The notes under the pieces were generated by a model that made no database searches, was not told the origin of the DNA, and saw only the letters and a program-made list of their open reading frames with translations. 64,000 nt of DNA from NCBI RefSeq assembly GCF_005887095.1, contig NZ_PNCI01000010.1, positions 1 through 64,000 of the forward strand, given 5' to 3'. This DNA is from Pseudoalteromonas rubra. GTDB lineage: Bacteria > Pseudomonadota > Gammaproteobacteria > Enterobacterales > Alteromonadaceae. A program made the translations under genes and the position numbers. Shown in pieces: positions 24,101-34,000 of the stretch. The first letter of the stretch is position 1. The number at the start of each line of letters is the position of its first letter.

Positions 24101-27100
24101 TGGTGCTTGCCACCGGCGAGGTGGACAACAAACACCTGATTGCATATGTGCGCCCTTGTATCACGTGTGAGACAAATGAGACAAATGAGACACAGCAGCA
24201 CCTGATCACCGCTTTACAGACTCAGCTAAAAGATTTGTTACCCGCATATATGTTGCCTGCCGCCATTGTGGTGGTGGAGCAGTGGCCGCTGACCCGTAAC
24301 GGCAAAATTGACCGACGTGCACTGCCTGTCATCGACTTAACTAAAACGCAGTATCAGGGAGAGGCGCCGCAAACAGCCACTGAACAGGCACTGGCTCAGC
24401 TCTGGTCAACCCTGTTAGGGTGTGACCTTGATAAGCTGACTCGCGATGCTGATTTCTTCGCGCTGGGTGGCCACTCTTTGCTGTCAGTCAGGTTAGTTTC
24501 TTTGATCCGTAGTGAGTTTGAGGTTGAAATCGCAGTTAAACAGGTGTTCTCTGCGAGCACGTTAATGACAATGGCGGCCTTGATTGAGTCAGGCACACAA
24601 GCCACTCGGCCACCCATTGAGCCACAGGAGAGAAATACAAACCGCTTTGCGTTATCTTATGCTCAGCAGCGTCTGTGGTTTATCGACCAGTTTCAGGGCA
24701 GCTCTGCTCAGTACAATATGCCCATGGCTTTTGAAATAGAAGGTCCATTTGACCTGGCTCTGGCCCAGCAGGCACTGACGGCGATAGTGGCGCGTCATGA
24801 GGTATTGCGGACTGTTTATCAGGAAGGGCAACACGGGCCTGAGCAAGTGATCATGGCGGTACAACCTGTGGTGATACGACATCTGGAGCTCAGTCACCTG
24901 GACGGTGCACACACACAACAACTTGACCAACTACTGGCTGAAGATGCGCATGCGGCCTTTGATTTAGCCGCCGACCTGATGCTACGTGCCAGCTATATTA
25001 GCCTGGGTTCGCAGCGAGGTGTGCTACTTCTCAATATGCATCATATTGCCTCAGATGGCTGGTCATTAAATCTGTTCAGAGAAGAATTCTTCACGCTTTA
25101 TCGCGCATTCAGTGCAGGTCAGGACAACCCATTGCCTGCACTGAAAATTCAGTATGCCGATTTTGCCCAGTGGCAACGTAACTGGCTGCAAGGTGAGGTG
25201 CTGCAACAGCAGCTCGAATACTGGCAGGCGCAGTTGAGTGAAACCCCGGGTGTACACAGTATTCCACTGGATAGTCCAAGACCTGCCGACAAACAATATG
25301 ACGGCGCTATGGTATCGGGCAAAGCATCTGCACAACTGGCCACACAGTTATGTGATATGGCTGCGCACTATCAGATGACACCATTTATGCTGCTGCATGC
25401 GGTACTAGCGCTGACCATCAGCCGTTACAGCAACAGCCTTGATGTGGTGATTGGCACGCCGGTTGCGAATCGGATGCAGGCGGAAGTTGAGCCGCTGATA
25501 GGCTTTTTTGTCAATATTCTTGCGCTGCGGGTCAACACAGAGCAGCCTTCTTTGGAGAGCTATCTGCAACACGTCAGAGCCGTTCATCTGGATGCACAAA
25601 GTCATCAGGACCTGCCGTTTGAGCAGCTGGTTGATGCATTGCAGATCCCCCGGGGTGATGCCCATGCGCCGCTTTGTCAGATCATGACCTCATTCAACAA
25701 CGCCCAGACACAGTCAGGCTCAACGCAGAGCGCACCAGACGGCCTGGTGATCACACCCGTTATGCAGGCCGGTTGTGTGGCAAAATTCGATCTCGAAGTA
25801 GAGTTTTCCATGAGTGAGTCCGGGCTGCTGGCTAACTGGATTTACGATACTTCGCTGTTCACTGAGTCACATATCACCCAATTGAGCGAGCACCTGATGT
25901 TGCTGCTAGAGCGCCTGGTGCAAACTGAGATGACACAAAGTCTGAACAACTCACCCGGACAGTTGAGTGTGCTGGCGAACGAACAAAGCCAGTATCTGGT
26001 TAATGCCCTCAACGACAATTACCATGACTATGATCGGTCGCTATGTATCCATCAGGCATTTGAACAGCAGGTAGCGCGTAATCCTGAGCATATTGCGCTG
26101 ATCTTTGCCGATCAACAACTGAGTTATGCTCAGCTCAATGGCAGAGCCAACCAGCTTGCACACTTTCTGCGTGAACGCGGCGCCATACAGTCAGATACAT
26201 TGATAGGGGTGGCACTGGAGCGTTCGCTGGAAATGATCGTCGCCACACTCGCGGTGCTCAAAGCGGGTGGCGCTTACGTACCGCTTGACCCGGCTTATCC
26301 ACCCGCACGACTGAGCTATATGCTCGAAGATGCTGGGATCAAAACCATTATCAGCAGCGAGACCATCAGCGAAGCCGTGCGCCTCTCGGATTATGACCTT
26401 ATTACTGTAGACGGTTTGCTGAGTGATGCTGCGCTGGGGCCTTTCAGTCATTGCAGTGATGAAAACCTGGACAGCAGAGCGCTCAGGCTATTGCCTACCA
26501 GTTTGGCGTATGAAATCTATACCTCAGGGTCAACAGGCCAGCCAAAAGGCGTGTTGCTTGAGCATCAGGGGATCGTGAACCTGGCGGATAATCAGCGCCG
26601 GGCATTTGCCATCACCCCGCGCAGCAAGATCCTGCATTTTGCCTCCATGAGTTTTGATGCCGGTACCTGGGAATACGCCATGGCGCTGCTAAATGGCGCG
26701 ACCCTGGTGATTGCACAGAGCGAACAAAGACGCTCGCCCGAAGCCATTACGGCGCTGCTGGCAGAGCATCAGATCAGCCATGTCACTTTGCCTCCGGCAT
26801 TCCTGGCTTTGATGCCGCTCGATACGTCTTTGGCCTTACAGGCGTTGATTGTCGCCGGTGAAGCGTGTGAAGCTGAGCTGGTCAATCAGTGGTCGGCACA
26901 TTATCCCTTCTTTAATGCCTATGGCCCGACGGAAGCCTCCGTATGTGCTTCCTATCAGCGGCTCTATCCGGGCGCGCCAATCACCATAGGTAAACCACTG
27001 AACAATGTCAGCCTGTATGTTCTGGATAAGCACATGAATCTGGTGCCACCGGGTGTGATCGGGGAGTTGCATATTGGCGGTGATGGTCTGGCTCGTGGCT

Positions 27101-27879
27101 ATCATCAACGTCCCCAGCTGAGCGCTGAGAAGTTCGTCGACAACCCCTTCTATTATTGCCCGGCTCATCGTGACAGCACACGCTTGTATAAGACCGGAGA
27201 TCTGGCCCGGGTTCTGCCCGATGGCAGTATCGACTTTGTCGGTCGTCTGGATGCTCAGGTTAAAATCAGGGGCTTTCGGATTGAGCTGAGCGAAATTGAA
27301 GCGCAATTAAACCGCTGTCCACAACTGGATTCGGCCGTGGTGCTAGTGAAACAAGCCAGTAACGGGGCGGATATGCTGGTCGCATACATTCAGCCACATA
27401 CTGAGGCTGAAAACACCACAGAACTTATACAAAGCGTTGAGCAAGATATGTATGAGCAATTACCGGAATATATGGTGCCGAGCCGCTTTGTGGTGGTTAT
27501 GCAATGGCCACTGACTCCGAACGGTAAGATTGATAAAAAAGCCCTGCCGGATATATCTGCAGAAGACTCTGAGCAGCCCTATGTGGCGCCACAGACTGAA
27601 ACTGAGCTGGCGTTGGCCCAGATCTGGTCCGAATTACTGGGTATAGATCCCGCAATGATCAGCAGCCATGCACGTTTTTTTGAACAAGGGGGCAACTCCA
27701 TTTTGGTAACCCGGCTGGAGACTCAGATCCGACATCGTTTTACGGTGGAGTTCTCTATCAAAGAGCTGTTTGCTCAACCTCAGCTCAAAGAGCAGGCTTT
27801 ACATATTGATTATCTGCTCAGCCGCCAGAGCGACCTGCAGGCGCACGATGATAATGAGCTGGAGGAAATGGACTGGTAA
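21181..27879 (+). CDS. NRPS-1: TubC-C-A-T-C-A-T (Pro-like, Phe)
   Basis: The enzyme has 2232 aa from ATG 21181. This start gives a TubC-type docking domain (about 1-50, KQFFLQLSEKGIKL); a frame extension to 21010 adds unrelated residues. Module 1: C (about 75-520, HHIASDG near 212), A (about 547-1050, YTSGSTGRPKG near 690, NGKID near 1040), T (GGHSL near 1098). Module 2: C (about 1156-1600, HHIASDG near 1287), A (about 1624-2120), T (GGNSI near 2172). Pocket residues aligned by eye to GrsA PheA read DVQFCAHVAK (close to proline codes such as DVQLIAHVVK) and DAWTIAAVCK (phenylalanine). Both C domains are standard, with no epimerisation domain. It ends in an acidic tail (NELEEMDW) likely to bind the docking domain of NRPS-2. 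No TE is present. Substrate calls are predictions. Confidence 0.92.
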   Translation: MKQFFLQLSEKGIKLTVDEQGKLLVRGKLKALTTEEKDFLKNNKAQIIESILTHQKVSASSPIVATKPELHTDTVLSFSQRRLWFIDKLNGGSSEYNMPMAFEVHGQLNIGRVEQALNEIIQRHEVLRTVFYERDGEPCQMVLDNTSLTITVQDLSEQSDPHGAADAYLIREAARTFDLSKDLMVRASYLQLTHDDSAACQAILSFNMHHIASDGWSMDVLTKEFFAIYQALEQDMQSGLAPLPIQYRDFAYWQQKTLAGEGLTKQLDYWQQQLENLPALHQLPLDANRPAEKQYQGALVTAQLSGTVATQLLELARAFQLTPFMLLHGALALVLSRHSNSKDIVIGSPVANRQDPALAPLIGFFVNTLVFRVSTAHDTLSDYLGHVRAVHLGAQSNQDVPFEQLVEVLNVPRNNAYSPLFQILLTTDNQYGTASSDAQRIQLGAATLEAMQEVALTTKFDLDIHMSMNEAGVSMGWTYDITLFSKAHISQLSQHLCNVLSALAELAKAGDWSARLAAIPMESEQEQHQALALGCGRVVDPKYSAVHQLLEHQAQVNPDAVAVEAQGAQVTFAQLNARADVLAKRLLTEHQVSMGQPVGIVAQRSVDTLCGIAAILKAGGAYVPLDPQAPADRLNYIVGELSLSLVLSHSLDSIAGMPCVRLDDPALWQPSELSAQLPEVAADNPAYILYTSGSTGRPKGVSQRHSTLVNLCMHQAYVDGITQPYRTLQFTPLTFDVSAQELATSWYTGSPLVLMSQQQKDQLQDLGTLVAKQNIERLFVPPAVFDLLAEQATQHPGIPMAALKQVCVAGDVLKITPSIRAFMAQHPLCDLYNHYGPTETHVATTYLLQNSNEEEVSIGQAIANTTCLILDADLAPVPVGCVGELFVAGPGVALGYYNNPSLTEARFLDRSQLQVPQTDVTCVYKTGDLVRMTSQGNLQYLGRSDEQIKIRGFRIEPGEISAVLESCPEVESALVLATGEVDNKHLIAYVRPCITCETNETNETQQHLITALQTQLKDLLPAYMLPAAIVVVEQWPLTRNGKIDRRALPVIDLTKTQYQGEAPQTATEQALAQLWSTLLGCDLDKLTRDADFFALGGHSLLSVRLVSLIRSEFEVEIAVKQVFSASTLMTMAALIESGTQATRPPIEPQERNTNRFALSYAQQRLWFIDQFQGSSAQYNMPMAFEIEGPFDLALAQQALTAIVARHEVLRTVYQEGQHGPEQVIMAVQPVVIRHLELSHLDGAHTQQLDQLLAEDAHAAFDLAADLMLRASYISLGSQRGVLLLNMHHIASDGWSLNLFREEFFTLYRAFSAGQDNPLPALKIQYADFAQWQRNWLQGEVLQQQLEYWQAQLSETPGVHSIPLDSPRPADKQYDGAMVSGKASAQLATQLCDMAAHYQMTPFMLLHAVLALTISRYSNSLDVVIGTPVANRMQAEVEPLIGFFVNILALRVNTEQPSLESYLQHVRAVHLDAQSHQDLPFEQLVDALQIPRGDAHAPLCQIMTSFNNAQTQSGSTQSAPDGLVITPVMQAGCVAKFDLEVEFSMSESGLLANWIYDTSLFTESHITQLSEHLMLLLERLVQTEMTQSLNNSPGQLSVLANEQSQYLVNALNDNYHDYDRSLCIHQAFEQQVARNPEHIALIFADQQLSYAQLNGRANQLAHFLRERGAIQSDTLIGVALERSLEMIVATLAVLKAGGAYVPLDPAYPPARLSYMLEDAGIKTIISSETISEAVRLSDYDLITVDGLLSDAALGPFSHCSDENLDSRALRLLPTSLAYEIYTSGSTGQPKGVLLEHQGIVNLADNQRRAFAITPRSKILHFASMSFDAGTWEYAMALLNGATLVIAQSEQRRSPEAITALLAEHQISHVTLPPAFLALMPLDTSLALQALIVAGEACEAELVNQWSAHYPFFNAYGPTEASVCASYQRLYPGAPITIGKPLNNVSLYVLDKHMNLVPPGVIGELHIGGDGLARGYHQRPQLSAEKFVDNPFYYCPAHRDSTRLYKTGDLARVLPDGSIDFVGRLDAQVKIRGFRIELSEIEAQLNRCPQLDSAVVLVKQASNGADMLVAYIQPHTEAENTTELIQSVEQDMYEQLPEYMVPSRFVVVMQWPLTPNGKIDKKALPDISAEDSEQPYVAPQTETELALAQIWSELLGIDPAMISSHARFFEQGGNSILVTRLETQIRHRFTVEFSIKELFAQPQLKEQALHIDYLLSRQSDLQAHDDNELEEMDW
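24154..24195 (+). repeat. Linker motif with 9-bp tandem repeat inside NRPS-1
   Basis: CCTTGTATCACGTGTGAGAC at 24154-24173 overlaps a run of GAGACAAAT, GAGACAAAT, GAGACACAG (24169-24195), encoding CITCETNETNETQ between the A10-proximal subdomain strands of the Pro-like A domain. The same 20-mer recurs in NRPS-2 and, slightly changed, in NRPS-4. Confidence 0.7.
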
Positions 27880-27944
27880 GGGGGCGGGCTACTTAATTCG
27901 CCCGTTCAACATGAGCACAGGTACCAAAAAGCACGTATAAACCT

Positions 27945-27972
27945 GCCAGCCTGAGTATTCATTCTGGCTGGC
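27945..27972 (+). other. Stem-loop between NRPS-1 and NRPS-2
   Basis: Perfect 7-bp arms GCCAGCC and GGCTGGC enclose a 14-base loop in the 207-bp gap between the two genes, followed by TTTAAG. This is the only sizeable gap inside NRPS-1/2/3, so the hairpin could attenuate transcription or stabilise a processed end. It is not a strong terminator. Confidence 0.4.
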
Positions 27973-28086
27973 TTTAAGTCGTAGAGGCTAAGCCGGTGTC
28001 GGGGTTTTGTTCGGATAGACGAACAGCACACCTGTTGCGGGCGCAGCGCTTTTGCAGTTAACACAGATATGAGTTAGTCAGTCATT

Positions 28087-31000
28087 ATGGAAAATATCAA
28101 ACAGCTACTCGTGCAGCTTGAGCTGGCGGGGATCCGGCTATTTCTGCAGGACGGGGCATTAAAGTCTAAAGCCAAAAAAGGGGCCATAACGCCCGAGATT
28201 GCTAAGCAGATCAAACAACATAAAAGTGCGATTATTGAGGCGCTGACACACTACAGCGATGCCCCGCAGGTAAACCCGGTGACCCGTCGTGAAGACCTCA
28301 GCCATTATCCAGTATCATTTGCACAGCAACGCCTGTATACGCTGGACCAAATTCAGGGGGGCTCCGCCGAGTATCATATGCCGATGGTGTTCAGGCTCAG
28401 TGGACAACTAGATGTGGCACTGATAGAGCGGGTGTTTCGCGAAATTGTTTCCCGTCATGAGGTGCTCAGAGCTGTTTTCCGGCAATCCACGCAAGGTGTG
28501 CAGCAGTCCCTGCTTGACCCGCAAGACTTTACCGTTGAGCGGTCACACCTGACAAGTCAGGACGAAGCAAGTGGTATTGAGCGCTTTGTTCGTGAGTCCG
28601 CTGAGCAGCCTTTCAATCTGGCTGAAGACTTTATGCTGCGGGTGCGCTTTGCGACTCTGCCAGCGGGTGATGCAGGTGTGTTGTTTATCAATATGCACCA
28701 TATCGCCACCGACGGCTGGTCTATGGATATCCTGCTCCGGGAATTCTTTGCCCTGTTCCATGCCTTTGGTTATGGTCAGCCAAATCCATTGCCGGAGCTT
28801 TCCATTCAGTATGCCGATTATGCACAATGGCAACGTGACTGGCTGCAAGGTGAGGTGCTGGATACCCAGCTCAGTTACTGGCAGCAGCAACTGGCCGAAC
28901 TGCCCCGAGTTCATGCTCTGGGGCTCGATTACCCCAGACCTGAGGTGAAAACATATCAGGGCGAAGTGGTATCACAGACTTTGAGTGCACAGTTATGTCA
29001 GCAGCTGGCAGCCGTTGCCCGTCGCTATGGGTTAACCCCGTTTATGCTGATCCATGGGGCGCTGGCGCTGGTACTGTCTCGCAACAGTAATCACCATGAT
29101 ATTGTTATAGGCACGCCCGTAGCCAACCGCCGTCAGGTAGAACTCGAATCGCTGATCGGCTTTTTCGTTAATACATTAATCCTGAGAGTGAATACTCAGG
29201 CGCAACCACTTGGTGACTATCTTGCTCAGCTCAGGCAGGTACACCTGGATGCTCAGTCTCATCAGGATCTGCCGTTTGAAAAACTCGTTGAAGTGCTGAA
29301 AGTACCGCGCAGCACAGCCCATAGTCCGCTGTTTCAGATCATGCTGACCACGAACTCCGAATACGGTGTGCGCGATACGCATGCTGATACCACTGAGCTG
29401 GCAGGTTTGTCCATCAGCCCGTTGCAGGGCAATGGCGCAACGACTAAGTTTGATCTGGACATCAATGCCTCGGTAAGTGATGACGGCGGCGCAATTGAAT
29501 GGACCTATGATGTGGCACTGTTCACGCGCGAGCGCATCGAAATCCTGGCGCAGCACCTCAACAACACACTGGCTTTTCTGGCACAGCTCAATGCCGACAG
29601 TACGCTGAGCACCGCTGCTATCCCTATGCTGACTGATGCCGAGATTGCACAGCTCAGCGCGTTTAACGACAACGCCATCGAGTATCCACAACAGCGCTGT
29701 ATACACGAGCTGTTTGAAGCACAGGCAGAGCAAACACCTGAACGCATTGCTGTGCAGTGTGGCGATGTTGCTGTGAGTTATGGTGAACTGAATGCCAGAG
29801 CCAACCAGCTGGCTCACTATTTGCGGTTTGAGCATCACATTGCTCCGGATTGTCCGGTCGGAATATGTCTGGAGCGTGGCGTGGAAATGATCATTGCTAT
29901 GCTGGCTATCCTCAAGGCGGGCGGCGCTTATGTTCCGCTCGACCCGGCTTATCCAGAGGAGCGTCTGGCTTATTTGATTGAAGACGCCAGTCTGAAAGTG
30001 GTCCTGACCCAGCAAACACTCACCGGCACAGTGTCGTTGCCCGGCACACAGAGGGTAATGCTGGATGACCTGATTGCGCAGCCCGGCTGTGCGTTCTCGC
30101 ATTATTCCACAGCAAATATCGGGCGCTGTGAAAGTGGCGTGACTGAACAGCATCTGGCCTATCTGATCTATACCTCGGGGTCGACGGGTAAACCAAAAGG
30201 CGTGATGATCGAACACCGCAACACAGTCGCAATGCTTTACTGGGCAAGGGCTGCTTTTAACGATCAGGCGCTGCGCCGGGTACTGGCCTCAACGTCACTG
30301 AACTTTGACTTGTCGGTGTATGAAATCTTCTTACCTTTGAGCTTTGGGTTCGAAGTGGTGGTGGTTAAAAATGCCCTGGCATTGGCGGATCAGCCGCTGG
30401 ATATCAGCCTGATCAATACCGTGCCTTCAGCAATGAAAGCGCTGCTGGATGTGGGCGCATTGCCCGCAAGCCTGACCACAGTTAATCTGGCCGGTGAACC
30501 ACTGACAGCGCAACAGGTAAACCAGATCTTTGCTGCCCTGCCCGAGGCTGAGGTGTGTAATCTGTATGGGCCGTCGGAAGATACCACTTACTCAACCTGT
30601 GCGCGCTTTTCCACACTGCTAGAGTCGGTGCCGGATATAGGTTATGTCATCGCCAACAGTCAGGCCTATGTGCTGGGTGACGCGATGGAGCGCTTGCCGA
30701 TTGGCTGTGTTGGTGAGCTTTATCTTGGCGGTGCCGGTGTTGCCTGTGGTTACCTAAACCGGCCTGAACTGACCGAAGAACGTTTTATTGCCAATCCCTA
30801 TTACGAGGCATACAGCACGGATTGCAGCCCTCGCCTCTATCGCACTGGCGACTTAGTGCGTTACCGGCAGGACGGACGACTGGAATTTATTGGTCGCAGC
30901 GATGATCAGGTGAAAATCCGTGGTTTTCGTATCGAGTTGGGTGAGATTGAACACCGCCTGAACCAACTCGAAGATGTTGCATTGTCGCAGGTACTGGCGC

Positions 31001-34000
31001 GCACACTGGCGGATGGTCAGCAGCAATTGGTGGCTTATGTCCAGCCTTGTATCACGTGTGAGACAACCCAGGATGAGACGCAGCAGGCAGCCTGGATCAG
31101 CGATATCAAATTACGTCTGGGGCAACAATTACCGGCCCATATGGTACCCGGTCTGTTTGTGGTCATGCCACAGTGGCCGTTGACACCAAACGGCAAAATT
31201 GACAAAAAAGCCCTGCCAGCGCCGGATGCGTTACAACAAAGTAGTGCACAATATGTGGCGCCTGAGACTGAGCTTGCTCAATTGCTGGCAAGCCTGTGGG
31301 CCGATCTGCTGGGGCTGGAGCAGGATAAAATCAGTGCCACCGCTAACTTCTTTGAGCTGGGCGGCCACTCGTTGCTGATTATGCAGTTACTGGCCAAACT
31401 ACAGCAGCATAATCTGAGTTGCAGCGCCCAGCAGCTGTTCCAGGCCGTTGATCTGGCGGCTATGGCGGAGGTTATCAGCGAGGCCGATGATGCTTTTGCC
31501 ATCCCTGAGAATAAAATACCGCCTCAGTGTGATGCCATTACGCCCGACATGCTGACGCTGGCGACGCTTGAACAGTCTGAGATTGATGCCATCGCCGCAG
31601 CGACATCCGGCGGGATGCGCAATATTCAGGACATTTACCCACTGGCGCCTCTGCAAGAGGGGGTACTCTTTGTTCATACGCTGAATCCAGAACATGACCC
31701 CTACGTCACTACTGCCAGTTTTGAGTTCACATCCGCAGGTAAATTGTCCGGATTTGTGACTCAGCTGAACTGGCTGATCCAGCGCCATGATGTGCTGCGC
31801 ACCGCGATTTTCTGGCGTGGTCGTCAGCAGGCGATGCAGGTAGTCATGCGTGAAGCCAGACTGCCGGTCACTGAACTGACGCTTCGTGAGGGCAACATTG
31901 AGGCGCAGTTTACTGAGTATGTGGCAAGCGGACCACATGGGTTTGATCTGGAGTCTGCACCGCTGATCCAGCTGGTGGTCACGCCAGAGGATGAACTGGG
32001 GCGGGTATTCGCCATGCTCAAATTCCATCATCTCATTACCGATCATGTGTCATTAGAGATCCTGATGAGTGAACTCGAAGCCGACAATGTGTTGGCACTG
32101 CCAGCGCCTCTGCCTTACCGGGAATTTATCGCTCGTTCAATGGCGCAAAGCGCTGAGCTGGACACTGAAGCCTTCTTCACTGAACAACTGGGCGACATAG
32201 ATACACCCACCTTGCCGTTTGATTTGGCTCAGGTCACTGGAGATGGTAATTCGGTAGTTGAATATCACTCGACGCTCAGCGACACTCAGTCTCAGCTGAT
32301 CCGCACTTTATGTAAACGCCATCAGTGCAGCCCGGCGGCTTTGTTTCACCTTGCCTGGGCGCAAGTACTCAGTGCCTGTTGTGGCCGTGATGAAGTGGTG
32401 TTTGGTACTGTGATGTCTGGCCGGATGAATGGTATGGCGGGCATTGAGCGTATGATGGGTATGCTGATCAATACCTTGCCACTGCGCCTGTCATTAGGGC
32501 ATCAGGCAGCCCATGTTGCACTTAAAGAAGTGAATGATGCCTTGCAGGCGCTGTTACCCTATGAACAGGTATCCCTGGCCGAAGCGCAAAGTTACAGCGG
32601 GATAGACGGCAATACGCCGCTGTTCAGTGCCATCGTGAATTATCGCCACTCGGCGACACAGTCGGAACCTGCGGGTGAACAGGATACGTCGCCCGGCGTA
32701 GCGCTGCTGAGCACGCGTGAGCGCACCAATTATCCGTTCGATTTATCGGTGAATGATCTGGGAGAGGGCGATAGTTTTAGCCTGGACTATCAGATTGAAC
32801 AAAGCGTCAGTGCAGCACGGATCGCTGAGCTAATGCACACCGCGTTAGACGCACTGGTGGAGGCACTGAATGAACACAGTGAGCAGCCGGTTGCGACACT
32901 GGCAGTACTGAGTGAGCCTGAGCTGACACAACTCAGTCAGGGGCAAAGTGATGAAGCCAGTTATCCTCGCAATGCCTGTATTCATGAAGTGTTTGAACTG
33001 CATGCCAGCGCTACACCGGACAGTATAGCCTTACAGCTGAATAAGCAGACCCTCAGTTATGATGAGCTGAATGCCAAAGCCAATCAGCTGGCGCGTTATT
33101 TGCGCGAGGTGCACCAGGTTGGCTCCGGAACTTTAGTGGGTCTGTGTATAGGTCGCTCTGTAGAGATGATAGTGGCCAGTTTGGCGATTCTGAAAGCCGG
33201 TGGTGCGTACGTACCGCTGGACCCTAACTATCCGCAATCACGATTGGCCTATATGTTGGAAGATACTCAGCTGAGCGTGATCCTGACCGAGCGAGCGCAA
33301 CAAGAGACTCTGGCCTTCAGTCAGGTGACAAAACTGATACTGGATGACGCAGACACGCCCTGGTCAGCCCTGAGTAAAGACAATCTGACCCGGGCAGATG
33401 CGCTGACACCGCAATCGCTGGCCTATGTGATTTATACCTCTGGCTCCACGGGCACACCTAAAGGCGTAATGACCCCACACCGTGCCGTCAATCGCCTGGT
33501 ACATGCGCCTAACTTTATGACTCTGGATAGCCAGACGGTATTTCTGCAAAGTGCCAACATTGCCTTCGATGCCGCGACGCTCGAGATCTGGGGACCCTTA
33601 CTGAATGGCGGGCGCTGTGTGTTATATCCGGACAGCCTGATCACACTGGATGGGCTGAATCGGGTATTGCGTACTCAGGAGATCACGGCGCTGTGGCTGA
33701 CCTCGGGGCTGTTTACCGAGTGGAGCAAAGTGTGTAATGAACTGGCAGCTGACACCCTGGCGCTGCAAAACGTGCTGGCCGGTGGGGATGTGCTCAATCC
33801 GCAGGCGGTTGCCACCGTGCAACGGGCACTGCCTGAGGTCACAGTGATCAACGGTTATGGACCAACGGAAAACACCACTTTTACTTGTTGTTACCCGGTG
33901 CCTCAACACAGTGATATACGCGCAGGCGTGCCTATTGGCAGTGCTGTGCAGGGCGATCAGCTGCTGATCTTAACGCCGCATGGTCGTCGGGTACCACAAG

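Noticed and set aside
29176..30216. 346-codon minus-strand frame inside NRPS-2 and many similar antisense frames in the NRPS genes
   Set aside because: Long antisense frames are expected opposite highly biased coding DNA; they lack domains and ribosome binding sites and lie opposite conserved A and C domains.
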